Part shown: positions 34,597 to 44,247 of the stretch, piece by piece | Position numbering within the stretch: position 1 is the first letter of the stretch | Layout of the letters: each line of letters opens with the position of its first letter | Assembly: GCA_947258825.1 (NCBI GenBank) | Contig: CAMYJX010000029.1 | Location: 1 to 46,086 of the forward strand | Length of the DNA: 46,086 bases | Direction: 5' to 3' | From: an uncultured Pseudomonadales bacterium | GTDB lineage: Bacteria; Pseudomonadota; Gammaproteobacteria; Pseudomonadales; Azotimanducaceae | Translations under genes and position numbers: made by a program | The notes under the pieces: generated by a model | What the model was told of the DNA's origin: nothing | Database searches by the model: none | Seen by the model: the letters and a program-made list of their open reading frames with translations, nothing else

Positions 34597-36458
34597 GACG
34601 CCGTCAGCGCCTGTCCGGTTCGCTCCCGACCGAAGGTCGCCGCGAAGCCCGACCCGTTCCACAGCTGGCGGCCCGCCACATAGACCGCGTTCACCACACC
34701 ATCGGAACGGTTCACCAGCTGCTGGCACTCATAGCTGTCGCGATAGATCATCCGGATGCCGGCATCCCCATCATAGCCCTTCAGGGCACGCGGATTGAGC
34801 AGCGTGATGTCGGCTCGAGAACCGATATCCAGTCGTCCCGCGTCGAGACCGAAGAAATCCGCAGGCTCACGGGTGAGCCGCTGCACCATGCGGCTGAACA
34901 GGGTTTCCGAATCCTCCGCGGCGATGCGCAGGGCGCGCAGGTTGCCATCGTAGTAGGCCATGTTGGTGACATGGGCGCCGCTGTCGTTGAACCCTGGCAG
35001 CAGCACCGGGTTGAGGAGCAGCTCCTTGATCACCTTGGGATCTCGATTGGCAGAGACGTAGTGCCAGTAGATGTCGCGGTCGAACGCCTTCAGCAGCATG
35101 AGGAAAAACTCACCATCATCGCGTACGCCATCGCCAATCGCAGCGAAAGCGGTGGCTTCCTCCGGCAGATTGGCATCGCCGGCGTGAACGCCCGCCTGCC
35201 AGATCCGGTAACGGTCAAACAGCTCGGCCATGGTGAGGCCTTCCCAAGCGGGGACCGGAGACCGGTAAATGACCATGTCATTCAGATCGCGGGTCAGGAA
35301 CTCGTTTTCCAGCCGCAGCCGGCGCCGAAGGTGCGCCAGATTGAACCCCCGTTTGCCCCGGCCCCACATCTCGCGGAACGCGTCCACGAACTCGGGGTCG
35401 GAGAGGATCTTCACCCTGCCCGCGCGATCTTCCAGTTCCGTCTCGATGAGCTGCCGCATGAGCGGGTTGCCTTCTGCCAGCGGGCTGACCGCTCCTTCGC
35501 TCCAGATCTTGAACGGCGCCGCCAGCGCCTGCATGCGGAAGTGGCCGTTCACGAGCCTGCTGTTCAGCAGCCGCGAAAGGTTCACCGCCCGGGATTTTCC
35601 AGCCCTGTTGTTGACGGCATCCAGGGCGGCCAGCGCCGTGATCTTCAACGGGGTACCGTGCAGCAGCCCGCTGCTGAGAAAAAACATCTTCAGCGTCAGC
35701 CGCGGATCATCCGTGGCTGGCGTCATCTGCCAGACCCGATCGTACTTGCGCAGCACGTCCGTCAGCGCTCTGTACTCGCTGAAGGGCGCATACTGGGTGG
35801 GAATCCGCTTCTTGACGTTGGGCTGATTGGCCAGGAAATGCAGAGGCAGGCCGTCGGTGGAGAAGCCGATATAGCCTTGCTGCATGGACTGCTCCAGCAG
35901 CCCGACCATACGCTCCAGCTCCTCCGGGGTCGGGTCGCGACTGACGCTTTCATCCAACCCCATGACATCGATACGCAGCATGGAGTGCGGCACCAGGGGC
36001 GCAAGATTGGCCGCCAGCGGCAGATCGTCGAGATGCTGAAGATACTCGCCGGTGCTGCCCCAGGTGGCCTTTTCCGCCGCTTTGCGAAGCACCGGCTTGG
36101 GGATGTTCTCTACCCGGGCAAAGCAGTCGACGATCGGGTCCTGGTTGCCGCGCCGCTGATTGCCGAAAGCCAGGCCGATGCTGCAGTTTCCGACGATGAC
36201 GCTGGTGGTGCCGTGACGTACCACCTCCGGCAGGCCGGGCTCCAGCTCCACCTCCAGATCTTCGTGGGTGTGAATATCCAGCAGCCCGGGGGTCAACCAG
36301 CTGCCGGTGGCATCGTGGACTTCGGCCGCGGCATCGCGGGGCAAATTGGCACCCTTGGCCACGACGTGACCGTCCTTGACGGCCAGATCGAGCATTTCGC
36401 CGGGCTTCGCCGTACCGTCGAAGACCTTGGCGCCGTGTATCAGGAGGTCCCAGTGCAT
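34593..36458 (-). CDS. N-acyl-D-amino-acid deacylase-like amidohydrolase
   Basis: A 621-residue amidohydrolase-superfamily enzyme. It has the metal motif DIHTHEDLE near residue 61, the GNCSIG segment that carries the metal-bridging Cys in D-aminoacylases, and the closing GSRADITLLNP and NGSGFAATFGRERTGQAL blocks of the outer beta-sandwich. The length is well above D-aminoacylase (about 480), as in other members of COG3653. Hydrolysis of an N-acylated D-amino acid or similar amide is plausible, but the exact substrate is unknown. It lies 40 bp after an MFS gene on the same strand, suggesting the transporter brings in or expels the substrate. Confidence 0.86.
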   Translation of the reverse strand: MHWDLLIHGAKVFDGTAKPGEMLDLAVKDGHVVAKGANLPRDAAAEVHDATGSWLTPGLLDIHTHEDLEVELEPGLPEVVRHGTTSVIVGNCSIGLAFGNQRRGNQDPIVDCFARVENIPKPVLRKAAEKATWGSTGEYLQHLDDLPLAANLAPLVPHSMLRIDVMGLDESVSRDPTPEELERMVGLLEQSMQQGYIGFSTDGLPLHFLANQPNVKKRIPTQYAPFSEYRALTDVLRKYDRVWQMTPATDDPRLTLKMFFLSSGLLHGTPLKITALAALDAVNNRAGKSRAVNLSRLLNSRLVNGHFRMQALAAPFKIWSEGAVSPLAEGNPLMRQLIETELEDRAGRVKILSDPEFVDAFREMWGRGKRGFNLAHLRRRLRLENEFLTRDLNDMVIYRSPVPAWEGLTMAELFDRYRIWQAGVHAGDANLPEEATAFAAIGDGVRDDGEFFLMLLKAFDRDIYWHYVSANRDPKVIKELLLNPVLLPGFNDSGAHVTNMAYYDGNLRALRIAAEDSETLFSRMVQRLTREPADFFGLDAGRLDIGSRADITLLNPRALKGYDGDAGIRMIYRDSYECQQLVNRSDGVVNAVYVAGRQLWNGSGFAATFGRERTGQALTAS

Positions 36459-36498
36459 GGATTCAACTCCAACCCGTCTGCTGGTTCATCAGGATATC

Positions 36499-37764
36499 CT
36501 ATCGCGACAGACTGACAACCAGCGCTTCGTCCACCCGGCGAACGGACCGGGTGAAGAGCGCCAGCCCCAGCACCACGACCATGAAGACGATGCCCGCCAC
36601 TTCGAGCGCCAGCGCAACGCTGTAACGCTCTGCGATGATGCTGATGGGAATTACGCCAAGGGGCATCAACCCGTGGGACATCATGTCGATGCTCATTATG
36701 CGTCCGCGCATGTGCGCCGCAACCTTGTGCTGCAGCATGCCCCGGTTCAGCGACATGTTCCAGGCCGACAGCCAGCCGACGGCGCCTACCAGCACGGCGG
36801 CCTCCCACACCACGTCAACGGCGCCGAATGCCGTGGTAAAAGCCCCCCAGCCGACGCAGGTGGCAATGAGCCAGGCCCCCTTGTTCCTGAGATCGCCCAT
36901 GGCGGCGAGCATCAGCGAGCCAAGAATCGCACCCAGGCCCATGCAGGACATGAGCAGGCCAAGATCGTCAGGCCCGCCCAGGAGAATGTCTTCGTTGAAC
37001 GCGGGCAGCAGCGTATTCAGCGGCATGCCGAACAGGAAAGGGACGATGGAAAGCAGGATGAGCCCGAACACCGGCGGGTTGGCCCAGACGTAGCGCAGGC
37101 CGTCCATCATGTCCGTCAGCGGGCTCTTGTCGTCGGGCTCCTTGATGTTGCCCGTCTGTTTGACCAGCAGCACCGTCACCGCGGCCAGAAAGTACAGCCC
37201 GGCGATGATGAAGTAGACGATGCCGACGCCGTACGTGGACGAGGTGTCCCCGTCCGCTACCCAGGCGATCAGGAAGCCGGCCAGCGCCGGGCCGAGAATG
37301 CGCGACAGGTTCCAGCCCGTATGGTTGAGGGCCATGGCGGTAAAGATCAGGCGCTCGGGGATGAGCTCTGGAACGTACGCCTGCCGCGCCGGCATGGACA
37401 GCGCCAGAATCGTGCCGTTGAAAAAACCAAACCAGATGAAATCCCAGAAGGTGACCTGATCGCTGAGGATGATGAGGGCCATGATTATCGTGGCCGCGCA
37501 GTTGAGGGATTGGGCCACCACGACGATGTATTTTTTCGGCAGCCGATCAGCGACCACGCCTCCCCAGAGAGAAAAGGCAACCGTAGGCACCATGAACGAC
37601 AGCGTAACCCAGGCCAGATCCATGGCCGAGGACGTGAGGGTGTAAACCAACCAACCCCGCGCGATGATCTGCATGTTCATCGCGAACGAGGAGCCAAGGC
37701 TGCCAATCCACAGCCAGCGAAAATCCGCCACCTCTAGCGCTTTGTAAATATCGCGGGTGGCCAC
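36499..37764 (-). CDS. MFS transporter (EntS/MFS_3-like)
   Basis: A 421-residue 12-helix permease. The sequence shows the family's A-like loop GGVVADRLPKKYIVVVAQ between TM2 and TM3, the motif NHTGWNLSRILGPALAGFLI after TM5, and the second-half repeat LLMSCMGLGAILGSLMLAAMGDL. This pattern groups with enterobactin exporter EntS and similar PF05977 proteins. A siderophore role should not be assumed, as no siderophore genes are near. It is the first gene of the minus-strand operon with the amidohydrolase. Confidence 0.88.
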   Translation of the reverse strand: MATRDIYKALEVADFRWLWIGSLGSSFAMNMQIIARGWLVYTLTSSAMDLAWVTLSFMVPTVAFSLWGGVVADRLPKKYIVVVAQSLNCAATIIMALIILSDQVTFWDFIWFGFFNGTILALSMPARQAYVPELIPERLIFTAMALNHTGWNLSRILGPALAGFLIAWVADGDTSSTYGVGIVYFIIAGLYFLAAVTVLLVKQTGNIKEPDDKSPLTDMMDGLRYVWANPPVFGLILLSIVPFLFGMPLNTLLPAFNEDILLGGPDDLGLLMSCMGLGAILGSLMLAAMGDLRNKGAWLIATCVGWGAFTTAFGAVDVVWEAAVLVGAVGWLSAWNMSLNRGMLQHKVAAHMRGRIMSIDMMSHGLMPLGVIPISIIAERYSVALALEVAGIVFMVVVLGLALFTRSVRRVDEALVVSLSR

Positions 37765-37920
37765 CTTTTCCCAACTGCTCCAGAATTATCGGCAAGCCGG
37801 CCAGTCTAACACGGGGAGTAAGCTGGCCGGCTCCGGACTCGACGCGGCCGCGCGGCGACAGGCTTTGCTGGCACCGGAACTGGCATGCACCTGGCAATCC
37901 CAGGCTGCCGCCGCGGAATT

Positions 37921-38763
37921 TCAGTAGTCCAGCCGGAACGCGTCCCCATCCCGAACGATCCGCCCCGCCGTGGGGGCGGCAAAGTGGGTGCCGATCACCA
38001 GCACCGGGCCATCCGCGTAGCGATCAAGAAACTGGTCGCGGGTCTCTGCGCTGGCCTGCTGATCCCAGTCTGCAGTGCTCGACCACTGTGGATGAGCGAT
38101 CTGACAGGGATGATGAATCATGTCTCCCGTGATCACCGCCTCTTCCCCTCGGGAGCTGATATGCACGCTGACGTGACCGGGGGTGTGGCCAGGCGTCGGC
38201 TCCAGCCAGACCTCATCGGTAACCTGGTGATCAGGCCGCACCAGATCAGCCAGACCGGCGTCGAACACCGGCTGCACCGAGTCCTCGATGACCGGGCCAT
38301 ACTCCTGCGGCTCGTTCTTCCAGTACGCCCACTCGTCTTCGGCAAACAGATATCGGGCGTTGCGGAACGTGGGCTGCCAGCGATCTTCCAGAAGGCGCGT
38401 GTTCCAACCCACGTGGTCCACGTGCATGTGGGTGCACAAGACCGTGTCTACCCGGTCCAGGGCGAACCCGGCCGCCTGGAAACGATCGAGAAAATCCGTC
38501 TGCATCAGGTTCCAGCGGGGGTAGCTGCGGGGCTTGTCGTTGCCGATGCAGGTATCCACCAGGATCGTCTGGCCCCGACTTTCCACTACCAGCGCGTGCA
38601 TGCTCAGCACCAGCTTGCCGTCGTCAGCCAGGAAAGGTTTGAGCCAGGGCAGGCCCGAGAGGACTTCCGGCGTCGCCTGAGGCAGCAGATAAGGACCAAG
38701 CGAGGCGGTGGTCAATTCTACGATCTGGGTGACCCGCACCTCTCCGACCCGCCACTTGAGCAT
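37921..38763 (-). CDS. MBL-fold metallo-hydrolase (AttM/AiiB-like)
   Basis: About 280 residues from ATG 38763 (MLKWRVGEVRV), chosen because an upstream frame to 38826 adds a non-family stretch and a ggggggc lies ahead of it. It has CTHMHVDHVGWN with the HxHxDH zinc motif, the long linker with FAEDEWAYW, and the later EPTPGHTPGHVSVHI and ITGDMIHHP motifs. This is the shape of lactonase/phosphoric-ester MBL enzymes such as AttM or other lactone or ester hydrolases. It is divergent from the crotonase gene (96 bp). Confidence 0.88.
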   Translation of the reverse strand: MLKWRVGEVRVTQIVELTTASLGPYLLPQATPEVLSGLPWLKPFLADDGKLVLSMHALVVESRGQTILVDTCIGNDKPRSYPRWNLMQTDFLDRFQAAGFALDRVDTVLCTHMHVDHVGWNTRLLEDRWQPTFRNARYLFAEDEWAYWKNEPQEYGPVIEDSVQPVFDAGLADLVRPDHQVTDEVWLEPTPGHTPGHVSVHISSRGEEAVITGDMIHHPCQIAHPQWSSTADWDQQASAETRDQFLDRYADGPVLVIGTHFAAPTAGRIVRDGDAFRLDY

Positions 38764-38859
38764 CAGTCGCCCCCCGGTTATCTGGTTTTCAGGAGCGTTG
38801 CAAATTCCCGGAGCATGGTCAAACATCCCAAGGCGCCAAGACCGATTCGGGAGCGGGAC

Positions 38860-39642
38860 ATGTCAGGCGAAGATCTTAACATCGAGCATCACGGCCACGT
38901 TGCGCTGGTGGAAATCTGCCGGCCGCCAAACAACTTCTTCGACGTCAAGCTGATCAACGCGCTGGGAGATGCCTTCGAAGCCATCGACAACGACAGGGGC
39001 ATCCGGGCCCTGGTGCTGGCTGCCCGGGGCAAGCATTTCTGCGCGGGCGCTAATTTCGGCGACTCCGCCCAGCAGGGAGAACGCAGGGAACGAAGGCTGG
39101 AAGACGGCAACCCACTGTACTCCGCAGCCGTGCGCCTGTTCGCCTGCCGCAAGCCCGTGGTCGGCGCCATCCAGGGCGCCGCGGTAGGGGGCGGTTTCGG
39201 CCTGGCGATGATGCCCGATTTCCGCGTCACCTGTCCGGAGGCTCGATTTACCGCGAACTTCGTGAAGCTGGGTTTCCACCCGGGTTTCGGCCTGACCTAC
39301 ACCCTGCCCCGGCTGATTGGTCAGCAGCGGGCGAATCTGATGTTCATGACCGGAAGACGCATCGACGGGACGACGGCGCACCAATGGGGCATGGCAGACG
39401 TGCTCACCAGCAACGAAAGCCTGCGGGAAGCGGCGATGAATCTGGCGGCGGAAATCGCCGAGAGCGCACCGCTGGCGGTGGAATCGGTTCGCGCCACCAT
39501 GCGCCAGGGGGTCGCCGAGGCGGTTCGGCGCCAGACCGATCACGAATTCGCCGAGCAATTCAGGCTGCAGCAGACGGAAGATCACAAGGAGGGCGTGCGC
39601 GCCGTGGCGGAGCGGCGGCCCGGTAATTTCCAGGGCCGCTGA
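38860..39642 (+). CDS. Crotonase/enoyl-CoA hydratase-isomerase family protein
   Basis: A 260-residue crotonase-fold protein. ATG 38860 (MSGEDL) follows a good gggag; the much longer frame upstream is a shadow. The oxyanion-hole regions are recognisable: ARGKHFCAGANF near residue 55-66 and AIQGAAVGGGFGLAM near 103-117. Of the two Glu residues that hydratases use, the first (in GGGCELAMM of canonical enzymes) is Gly114, and the second (in FGQPE) is Phe134. The sequence HPGFGLTYTLPRLIG follows the PaaG/isomerase-like pattern but without the Asp. It may be an isomerase, hydrolase or other crotonase; the reaction is not assignable. Confidence 0.85.
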   Translation: MSGEDLNIEHHGHVALVEICRPPNNFFDVKLINALGDAFEAIDNDRGIRALVLAARGKHFCAGANFGDSAQQGERRERRLEDGNPLYSAAVRLFACRKPVVGAIQGAAVGGGFGLAMMPDFRVTCPEARFTANFVKLGFHPGFGLTYTLPRLIGQQRANLMFMTGRRIDGTTAHQWGMADVLTSNESLREAAMNLAAEIAESAPLAVESVRATMRQGVAEAVRRQTDHEFAEQFRLQQTEDHKEGVRAVAERRPGNFQGR

Positions 39643-39675
39643 TCGCGGCCCGGCATCCGCCATCGGAGAGGGCCT

Positions 39676-40908
39676 TTGTCCGAACGCAAGCCAGGCAGGC
39701 ACGCTCTGCTGTTCATTCTGATCACCATCTTCATCGACACCCTGGGGTTCGGCATTATCATTCCCGTGCTGCCCAGGCTCATTGCAGAGCTCGGCAGTAC
39801 CAGCATCAGCGACGCAGCCGGCTATGGTGGGGCCCTGATGTTCGTCTTCGCGCTGATGCAGTTTCTGTTCGCACCGGTGATGGGCAACCTGTCCGATCGC
39901 TTCGGCCGCAGGCCGGTGCTGTTGATCTCTCTGGCCACGCTGTCCGTGGACTACCTGATCATGGGGTTCGCCCCCACCCTGGCCTGGCTGTTTCTCGGCC
40001 GGCTGCTATCCGGCGCATCCGCCGCAACCTTCAGCACGGCCAACGCCTACATCGCCGACATCACCGACGAATCGGAGCGAGCCGCCCGCTTCGGCCTGGT
40101 GGGCGCGGCCTGGGGCATCGGCTTCGTCATCGGGCCTGCCGCCGGCGGGCTGCTCGGCGAGCTGGGGCCGCGGGTACCCTTCTACGTGGCGGCGGGACTG
40201 GCCCTGTTGAACGTCCTGTACGGGCTGCTGGTGCTGCCGGAAACCCTGTCCCAGGACAAACGCCGACCCTTCCGGTTTTCCCGGGCCAACCCCATTGGCG
40301 CCCTCGCCGCCCTGCGTCCGTATCCGCTGGTCCTCGGCCTGTTCGGCGCTCTGGTCCTTTACTTCATGGCGCATGACGTGAATCCCTCCGTCTGGACCTA
40401 CTACGTCCTGCATAAATTCCAATGGTCCGAGGGCCAGGTAGGTCTCGCTCTGGCGGCGGTCGGCCTTTCCAGCGCCGTGGTGTCCGGGACTCTGGTAGGA
40501 CCCGTGGTTCAGCGCCTGGGCGAAGCGCGCGCCGCGTACCTCGGGTTGGCACTCGCGGCTGTGAGCTTCTTCGGCTACTCGTTTGCGACGGAAAGCTGGA
40601 TGTTGTTCCCCGCCATTCTGGCAGGTGCCTTCATGGGGCTGGTGATGCCATCGCTGCGTGGCATCATGTCCCGGACCGTAGGCGAAAGTTCCCAGGGTGA
40701 ACTGCAGGGCGCGATCTCGAGCTTCATGGGGCTCACGGCCATATTCGCGCCCCTGATCATGACTCAGACCTTCCGCTATTTTTCGATGCCTGACGCTTCG
40801 CTGTACTTCCCCGGCGCGTCGTTTTTTCTGGCCGGCTGCCTGGCGCTGCTGGCGGGAGCGGTAATCATGCTGAATCTCAAGCGCGAGCAGCTGCGGACCG
40901 GGACTTGA
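39676..40908 (+). CDS. MFS transporter, TCR/Tet-like drug:H+ antiporter
   Basis: A 410-residue 12-helix MFS protein. It starts with LFILITIFIDTLGFGIIIPVLPRL, which is the opening of the TetA/TCR group, and loop 2-3 gives GNLSDRFGRRPVLLISL (motif A). GLVGAAWGIGFVIGPAAGGLLGELG is motif C of antiporters. The start is TTG 39676, with ggagagg 6 bp ahead; no better ATG exists. It overlaps the next MFS gene by 4 bp. Tetracycline or other drug export is possible, but the substrate is unknown. Confidence 0.9.
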   Translation: MSERKPGRHALLFILITIFIDTLGFGIIIPVLPRLIAELGSTSISDAAGYGGALMFVFALMQFLFAPVMGNLSDRFGRRPVLLISLATLSVDYLIMGFAPTLAWLFLGRLLSGASAATFSTANAYIADITDESERAARFGLVGAAWGIGFVIGPAAGGLLGELGPRVPFYVAAGLALLNVLYGLLVLPETLSQDKRRPFRFSRANPIGALAALRPYPLVLGLFGALVLYFMAHDVNPSVWTYYVLHKFQWSEGQVGLALAAVGLSSAVVSGTLVGPVVQRLGEARAAYLGLALAAVSFFGYSFATESWMLFPAILAGAFMGLVMPSLRGIMSRTVGESSQGELQGAISSFMGLTAIFAPLIMTQTFRYFSMPDASLYFPGASFFLAGCLALLAGAVIMLNLKREQLRTGT

Positions 40909-42089
40909 ACCACCAGACACCTGCGCGCGTTCCCACCGCTGTTTGGGCGCTGGGATTCGTTTCGCTGCTGATGGACGTTTCCTCCGAACTCATCCACGCG
41001 TTGCTGCCCGTCTACCTGGTTACATTCCTGGGCACGTCCATGATGACCGTCGGCGCCATCGAAGGCATCGCGGAGGCAACGGCCTCCATCACCCGCGTTT
41101 TCTCCGGCGCGCTGAGCGACCGGCTCGGCCGCCGCAAGGGTCTGGTGGTTGCCGGCTACACTCTGGCCGCCATCACCAAGCCCGTTTTCGCCCTGGCCAC
41201 CTCGGTATTCTGGCTGGTCACCGCACGCTTCGTGGATCGCATCGGCAAAGGCATTCGCGGCGCCCCCCGGGATGCGCTGATCGCGGATCTCAGCCCGCCA
41301 GAGGTGCGCGGCGCCAGCTTCGGGCTGCGTCAATCGCTGGACACCACCGGGGCCCTGCTGGGACCGCTGCTGGCCATCGGCCTGATGTGGGCCACCTCGA
41401 ACGACATTCCCAAGGTTTTCTGGTTCGCCGTGATTCCCGCGGTTCTTGCCGTGCTGCTCCTGCTCAGCGTGCGCGAACCGGAAACAACCTCTGAGAAAAA
41501 GCCGGTCCAAGCGCCTCTGAGCCGCCGCGAGCTGAGTCGCCTGGGCCGACCTTTCCGCTGGCTGGTCGGGTTTGCATTCGTCTTCACGCTGGCCCGGTTC
41601 AGCGAGGCTTTTCTCATACTGAAAGCCGAGGCGTCAGGATTGTCGCTGATGCTGGTGCCGGGAGTGATGGTGCTGATGAACCTTTCCTACGCCCTGGCCG
41701 CGTACCCGGCGGGCATCCTCTCCGACCGCCGTGATCGCACAGATACGCTGGCGGTGGGTATGGCGCTGCTGCTGGCCGCGGATCTGGTGCTGGCCCTGTG
41801 CAGCAGCATCGGGGGCATTGCCGTGGGGGTTCTGCTCTGGGGGCTGCACATGGGCTTCACCCAGGGCATCGTGGCGAGCCTGGTGGCAGATACCGCGCCT
41901 GACGATCTGCGGGGTACCGCCTATGGGGTCATCAATCTCGCTACCGGCATCGGTCTGCTCGCCGCAAGCCTGCTTGCCGGTGGGCTGTGGGATTGGCTGG
42001 GAGCCCCGGGCACCTTCCTGACCGGAGCTGCACTGGCCCTCGTCTCTCTGGCTGGGCTCTTGCTGGTCAGGAGACGCGTATTCGTCTGA
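40905..42089 (+). CDS. MFS transporter, second of a translationally coupled pair
   Basis: A 394-residue 12-helix MFS protein. It has GFVSLLMDVSSELIHALLPVYLV at TM1, GALSDRLGRRKGLVVAGYTLAA as motif A, and PRDALIADLSPPEVRGASFGLRQSLDTTGALLGP in the central loop, which is typical of the YfkF/MFS_1 group. The start TTG 40905 overlaps the preceding TGA (TTGA), so the two transporters are likely made together. The substrate is unknown. The paired arrangement may mean a heteromer or simple operon duplication, but the two proteins belong to different MFS subfamilies. Confidence 0.9.
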   Translation: MNHQTPARVPTAVWALGFVSLLMDVSSELIHALLPVYLVTFLGTSMMTVGAIEGIAEATASITRVFSGALSDRLGRRKGLVVAGYTLAAITKPVFALATSVFWLVTARFVDRIGKGIRGAPRDALIADLSPPEVRGASFGLRQSLDTTGALLGPLLAIGLMWATSNDIPKVFWFAVIPAVLAVLLLLSVREPETTSEKKPVQAPLSRRELSRLGRPFRWLVGFAFVFTLARFSEAFLILKAEASGLSLMLVPGVMVLMNLSYALAAYPAGILSDRRDRTDTLAVGMALLLAADLVLALCSSIGGIAVGVLLWGLHMGFTQGIVASLVADTAPDDLRGTAYGVINLATGIGLLAASLLAGGLWDWLGAPGTFLTGAALALVSLAGLLLVRRRVFV

Positions 42090-42107
42090 TGGCCGATGGC
42101 CGATGGC
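42088..42107 (+). repeat. 7-bp tandem repeat after the MFS stop
   Basis: gatggcc is repeated twice and followed by gatggc, starting within the stop codon of the second MFS gene. It lies in the 95-bp gap before the convergent recQ stop and has no evident function. Confidence 0.8.
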
Positions 42108-42184
42108 AACAACGCTGCTAGGGGTACCGCTGACAGACAAGGACCCGCAGGTTCGTCAGGCTGCAGAACTTCTCCTCGAAGCGC

Positions 42185-43987
42185 TCAACCCGCAGAGCCG
42201 ACGTGCGCGTTGATTACCTGCAGAAACGTGGGTCCGTATTTTTCCAGCTTGCGCTCTCCCACGCCGGTCAGGTGGGCAAACTGCTGGAGATCCCGCGGCA
42301 GCCGGGTACACATCTCCTGCACCGTGCGGTCGTGGAAGATGACGTAGGGCGGGACGCCCTGAGCTTCCGCCAGTTCCCGCCTGCGTTCGCGCAGCGCCTC
42401 CCAGAGAGCGACGTCCACGTCTGATGACAGCGGCGTTTTGGTGCGCTGTTTTGCTGCCTTTCGAGGGGTTTCCCGACGCAGCTCGATCTGCAACTCCCCT
42501 CGCAACAGCGGGCGACAGCTGGGCGCCAGCTGCAGCGCGCCGTAGCCCGACAGATCTACGTTGAGATAGCCCCGCGCCACCAGCTGGCGAAATACCGAAC
42601 GCCACTGCTGGGCATCCAGATGCTTGCCGACCCCGTAGGTCGGCAGACGCTGATGGTCGAACTGATTGATCTTGTCGGTGGTCGCGCCGCGCAGCAGGTC
42701 GATGAGGTGATTGACGCCGAAGCGCTGGCCAGTGCGATAGGCGGCGCTGAGCGCCATGCGCGCTGCTTCGGTGCCGTCCCAGGTGTCCACCGGCTCCAGG
42801 CAATTGTCGCAGTTGCCGCAGGGCGCGGGCAGCGTCTCACCGAAGTAAGCCAACAACGCCTGACGCCGACAGCTGGTGATCTCGCACAGACCCAGCATGG
42901 CGTTCAAGCGATGCTGTTCGGCCCGCCTGTGCATCTCGTCGCCTTGGGAAGAAGCCATCATCTGCCGGAGCTTGATCACATCCTGAAGACCATAGGCCAT
43001 CCAGGCGTCCGCCGGCTCACCATCGCGACCGGCCCTGCCTGTCTCCTGGTAATAGGCTTCGACGGTTTTCGGCATGTCGAGATGGGCGACGAACCGCACG
43101 TCCGGCTTGTCGATGCCCATACCGAAAGCGACGGTAGCCACCATGATCACCGATTCCTCGCGCAGAAAGCGGGACTGGTGGTCGGCGCGCACCCGCGCGT
43201 CAAGACCCGCATGATAAGGCAAGGCTGTAAAACCCAGCTCGGAAAGCCAGGCGGCAGTTTCTTCGGCTTTGCGCCGAGACATGCAGTAAATGATGCCGGC
43301 GTCGCCAGCCCGCTCTTCCCTGAGAAACCGCAGCAGCTGCTGGCGGGCATTGTGCTTCAGGGTAATGCGGTAGCGAATGTTCGGCCGGTCGAAGCTGACG
43401 ACAAACTGACGGGCTTCGTTCAGCGCCAGACGTTCACGAATCTCCTGTCGGGTGCGCTGATCCGCGGTGGCGGTGAGCGCGATGCGAGGAATCCCCGCGA
43501 AGCGCTCGTGCAGGATGCCCAGCTGCAGGTAGTCGGCCCTGAAGTCGTGGCCCCACTGGGATACGCAGTGTGCCTCGTCGATGGCGAACAGCGCGATGGA
43601 TACCTGCTCCAGCAGGGCAAGCGTGCGGGTCTGCACCAGGCGTTCCGGAGCAACGTAGAGCAGATCCAGCTCGCCCGCCTGCAGCGCGTCTTCGATAGCG
43701 CGCGACTCTTCAGGCCCCAGGGTCGAGTTGAGAAAGGCGGCCCGCACCCCAAGCTGCTGCAGGGCATCAACCTGATCGTGCATCAATGCGATCAGCGGCG
43801 AGACCACCACCCCACAGCCAGCCCGCACGAGGGCGGGCACCTGATAGCACAGGGACTTGCCGCCGCCGGTGGGCATCAGAACCAGCGCATCGCCGCCGTC
43901 GATGACGGTCTGAATGATCTCGTCCTGAGGCGGCCGGAAAGCGGCGTAACCGAATACGCGCTGGAGAATCTGCTGAGCGGGGTTCAT
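42185..43987 (-). CDS. recQ: ATP-dependent DNA helicase RecQ
   Basis: A 600-residue RecQ, a 3'-5' helicase of recombination and replication repair. Motif I is [12 protein letters not shown] (GGGKS at 41-45), motif II is DEAH (134-137) followed by [10 protein letters not shown] (the aromatic-rich loop), motif VI is [12 protein letters not shown], and the zinc-binding Cys pairs lie in EITSCRRQ and CGNCDNC. The RQC winged helix follows, then HRDC at the C-terminus ([23 protein letters not shown]). The length matches Escherichia coli RecQ (about 610). It is divergent from the final lipoprotein gene, 260 bp away. Confidence 0.97.
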   Translation of the reverse strand: MNPAQQILQRVFGYAAFRPPQDEIIQTVIDGGDALVLMPTGGGKSLCYQVPALVRAGCGVVVSPLIALMHDQVDALQQLGVRAAFLNSTLGPEESRAIEDALQAGELDLLYVAPERLVQTRTLALLEQVSIALFAIDEAHCVSQWGHDFRADYLQLGILHERFAGIPRIALTATADQRTRQEIRERLALNEARQFVVSFDRPNIRYRITLKHNARQQLLRFLREERAGDAGIIYCMSRRKAEETAAWLSELGFTALPYHAGLDARVRADHQSRFLREESVIMVATVAFGMGIDKPDVRFVAHLDMPKTVEAYYQETGRAGRDGEPADAWMAYGLQDVIKLRQMMASSQGDEMHRRAEQHRLNAMLGLCEITSCRRQALLAYFGETLPAPCGNCDNCLEPVDTWDGTEAARMALSAAYRTGQRFGVNHLIDLLRGATTDKINQFDHQRLPTYGVGKHLDAQQWRSVFRQLVARGYLNVDLSGYGALQLAPSCRPLLRGELQIELRRETPRKAAKQRTKTPLSSDVDVALWEALRERRRELAEAQGVPPYVIFHDRTVQEMCTRLPRDLQQFAHLTGVGERKLEKYGPTFLQVINAHVGSAG

Positions 43988-44247
43988 GGCCCGGCACTAT
44001 ACCTCAGCAACGGGCCAGCACGAGGCCCCCTTCGTAAAACCACCACGCATCGGCAACCCGCCTCAGATCAAAGCGCGACCGAGACCCGGTTCACGCTTCA
44101 CACATTCCCTTACAAGTTTGCCAAACCGGTCACGGGAACGTTCCGGCGTCTCCATAGACTCGGCTGCCAGGACATCAACCGGGGCTTAAGGCCCATTCGA
44201 CCTTGAAGGACGCAGGTTTGAGGGAAATGGCAGAGGGGTATTCGCCG
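43988..44247. other. Intergenic region between recQ and the lipoprotein gene
   Basis: This 260-bp gap contains no reading frame I can support. It should hold promoters for both divergent genes. I do not see a clear -35/-10 pair; a purine-rich stretch (gagggaa at 44219-44225 and gagggg at 44233-44238) gives two possible ribosome sites for the lipoprotein, at ATG 44227 or 44248. Confidence 0.4.

Noticed and set aside
33942..36515. 857-residue plus-strand open frame over the amidohydrolase and DUF4124 genes
   Set aside because: The minus strand encodes clear family motifs (DIHTHED, GNCSIG). The plus frame is rich in Arg, Gln, Pro and His and has no domain, as expected for a shadow in high-GC DNA.
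36499..37764. Siderophore exporter call (EntS) for the MFS protein
   Set aside because: Similarity is at family level only. Its operon contains an amidohydrolase and no siderophore genes.
42620..44206. 528-residue plus-strand open frame over recQ
   Set aside because: It is antisense to a recQ with all helicase motifs and has shadow-like composition. Similar long shadows over 10245-11795, 15882-17093 and 36376-37737 were rejected for the same reason.
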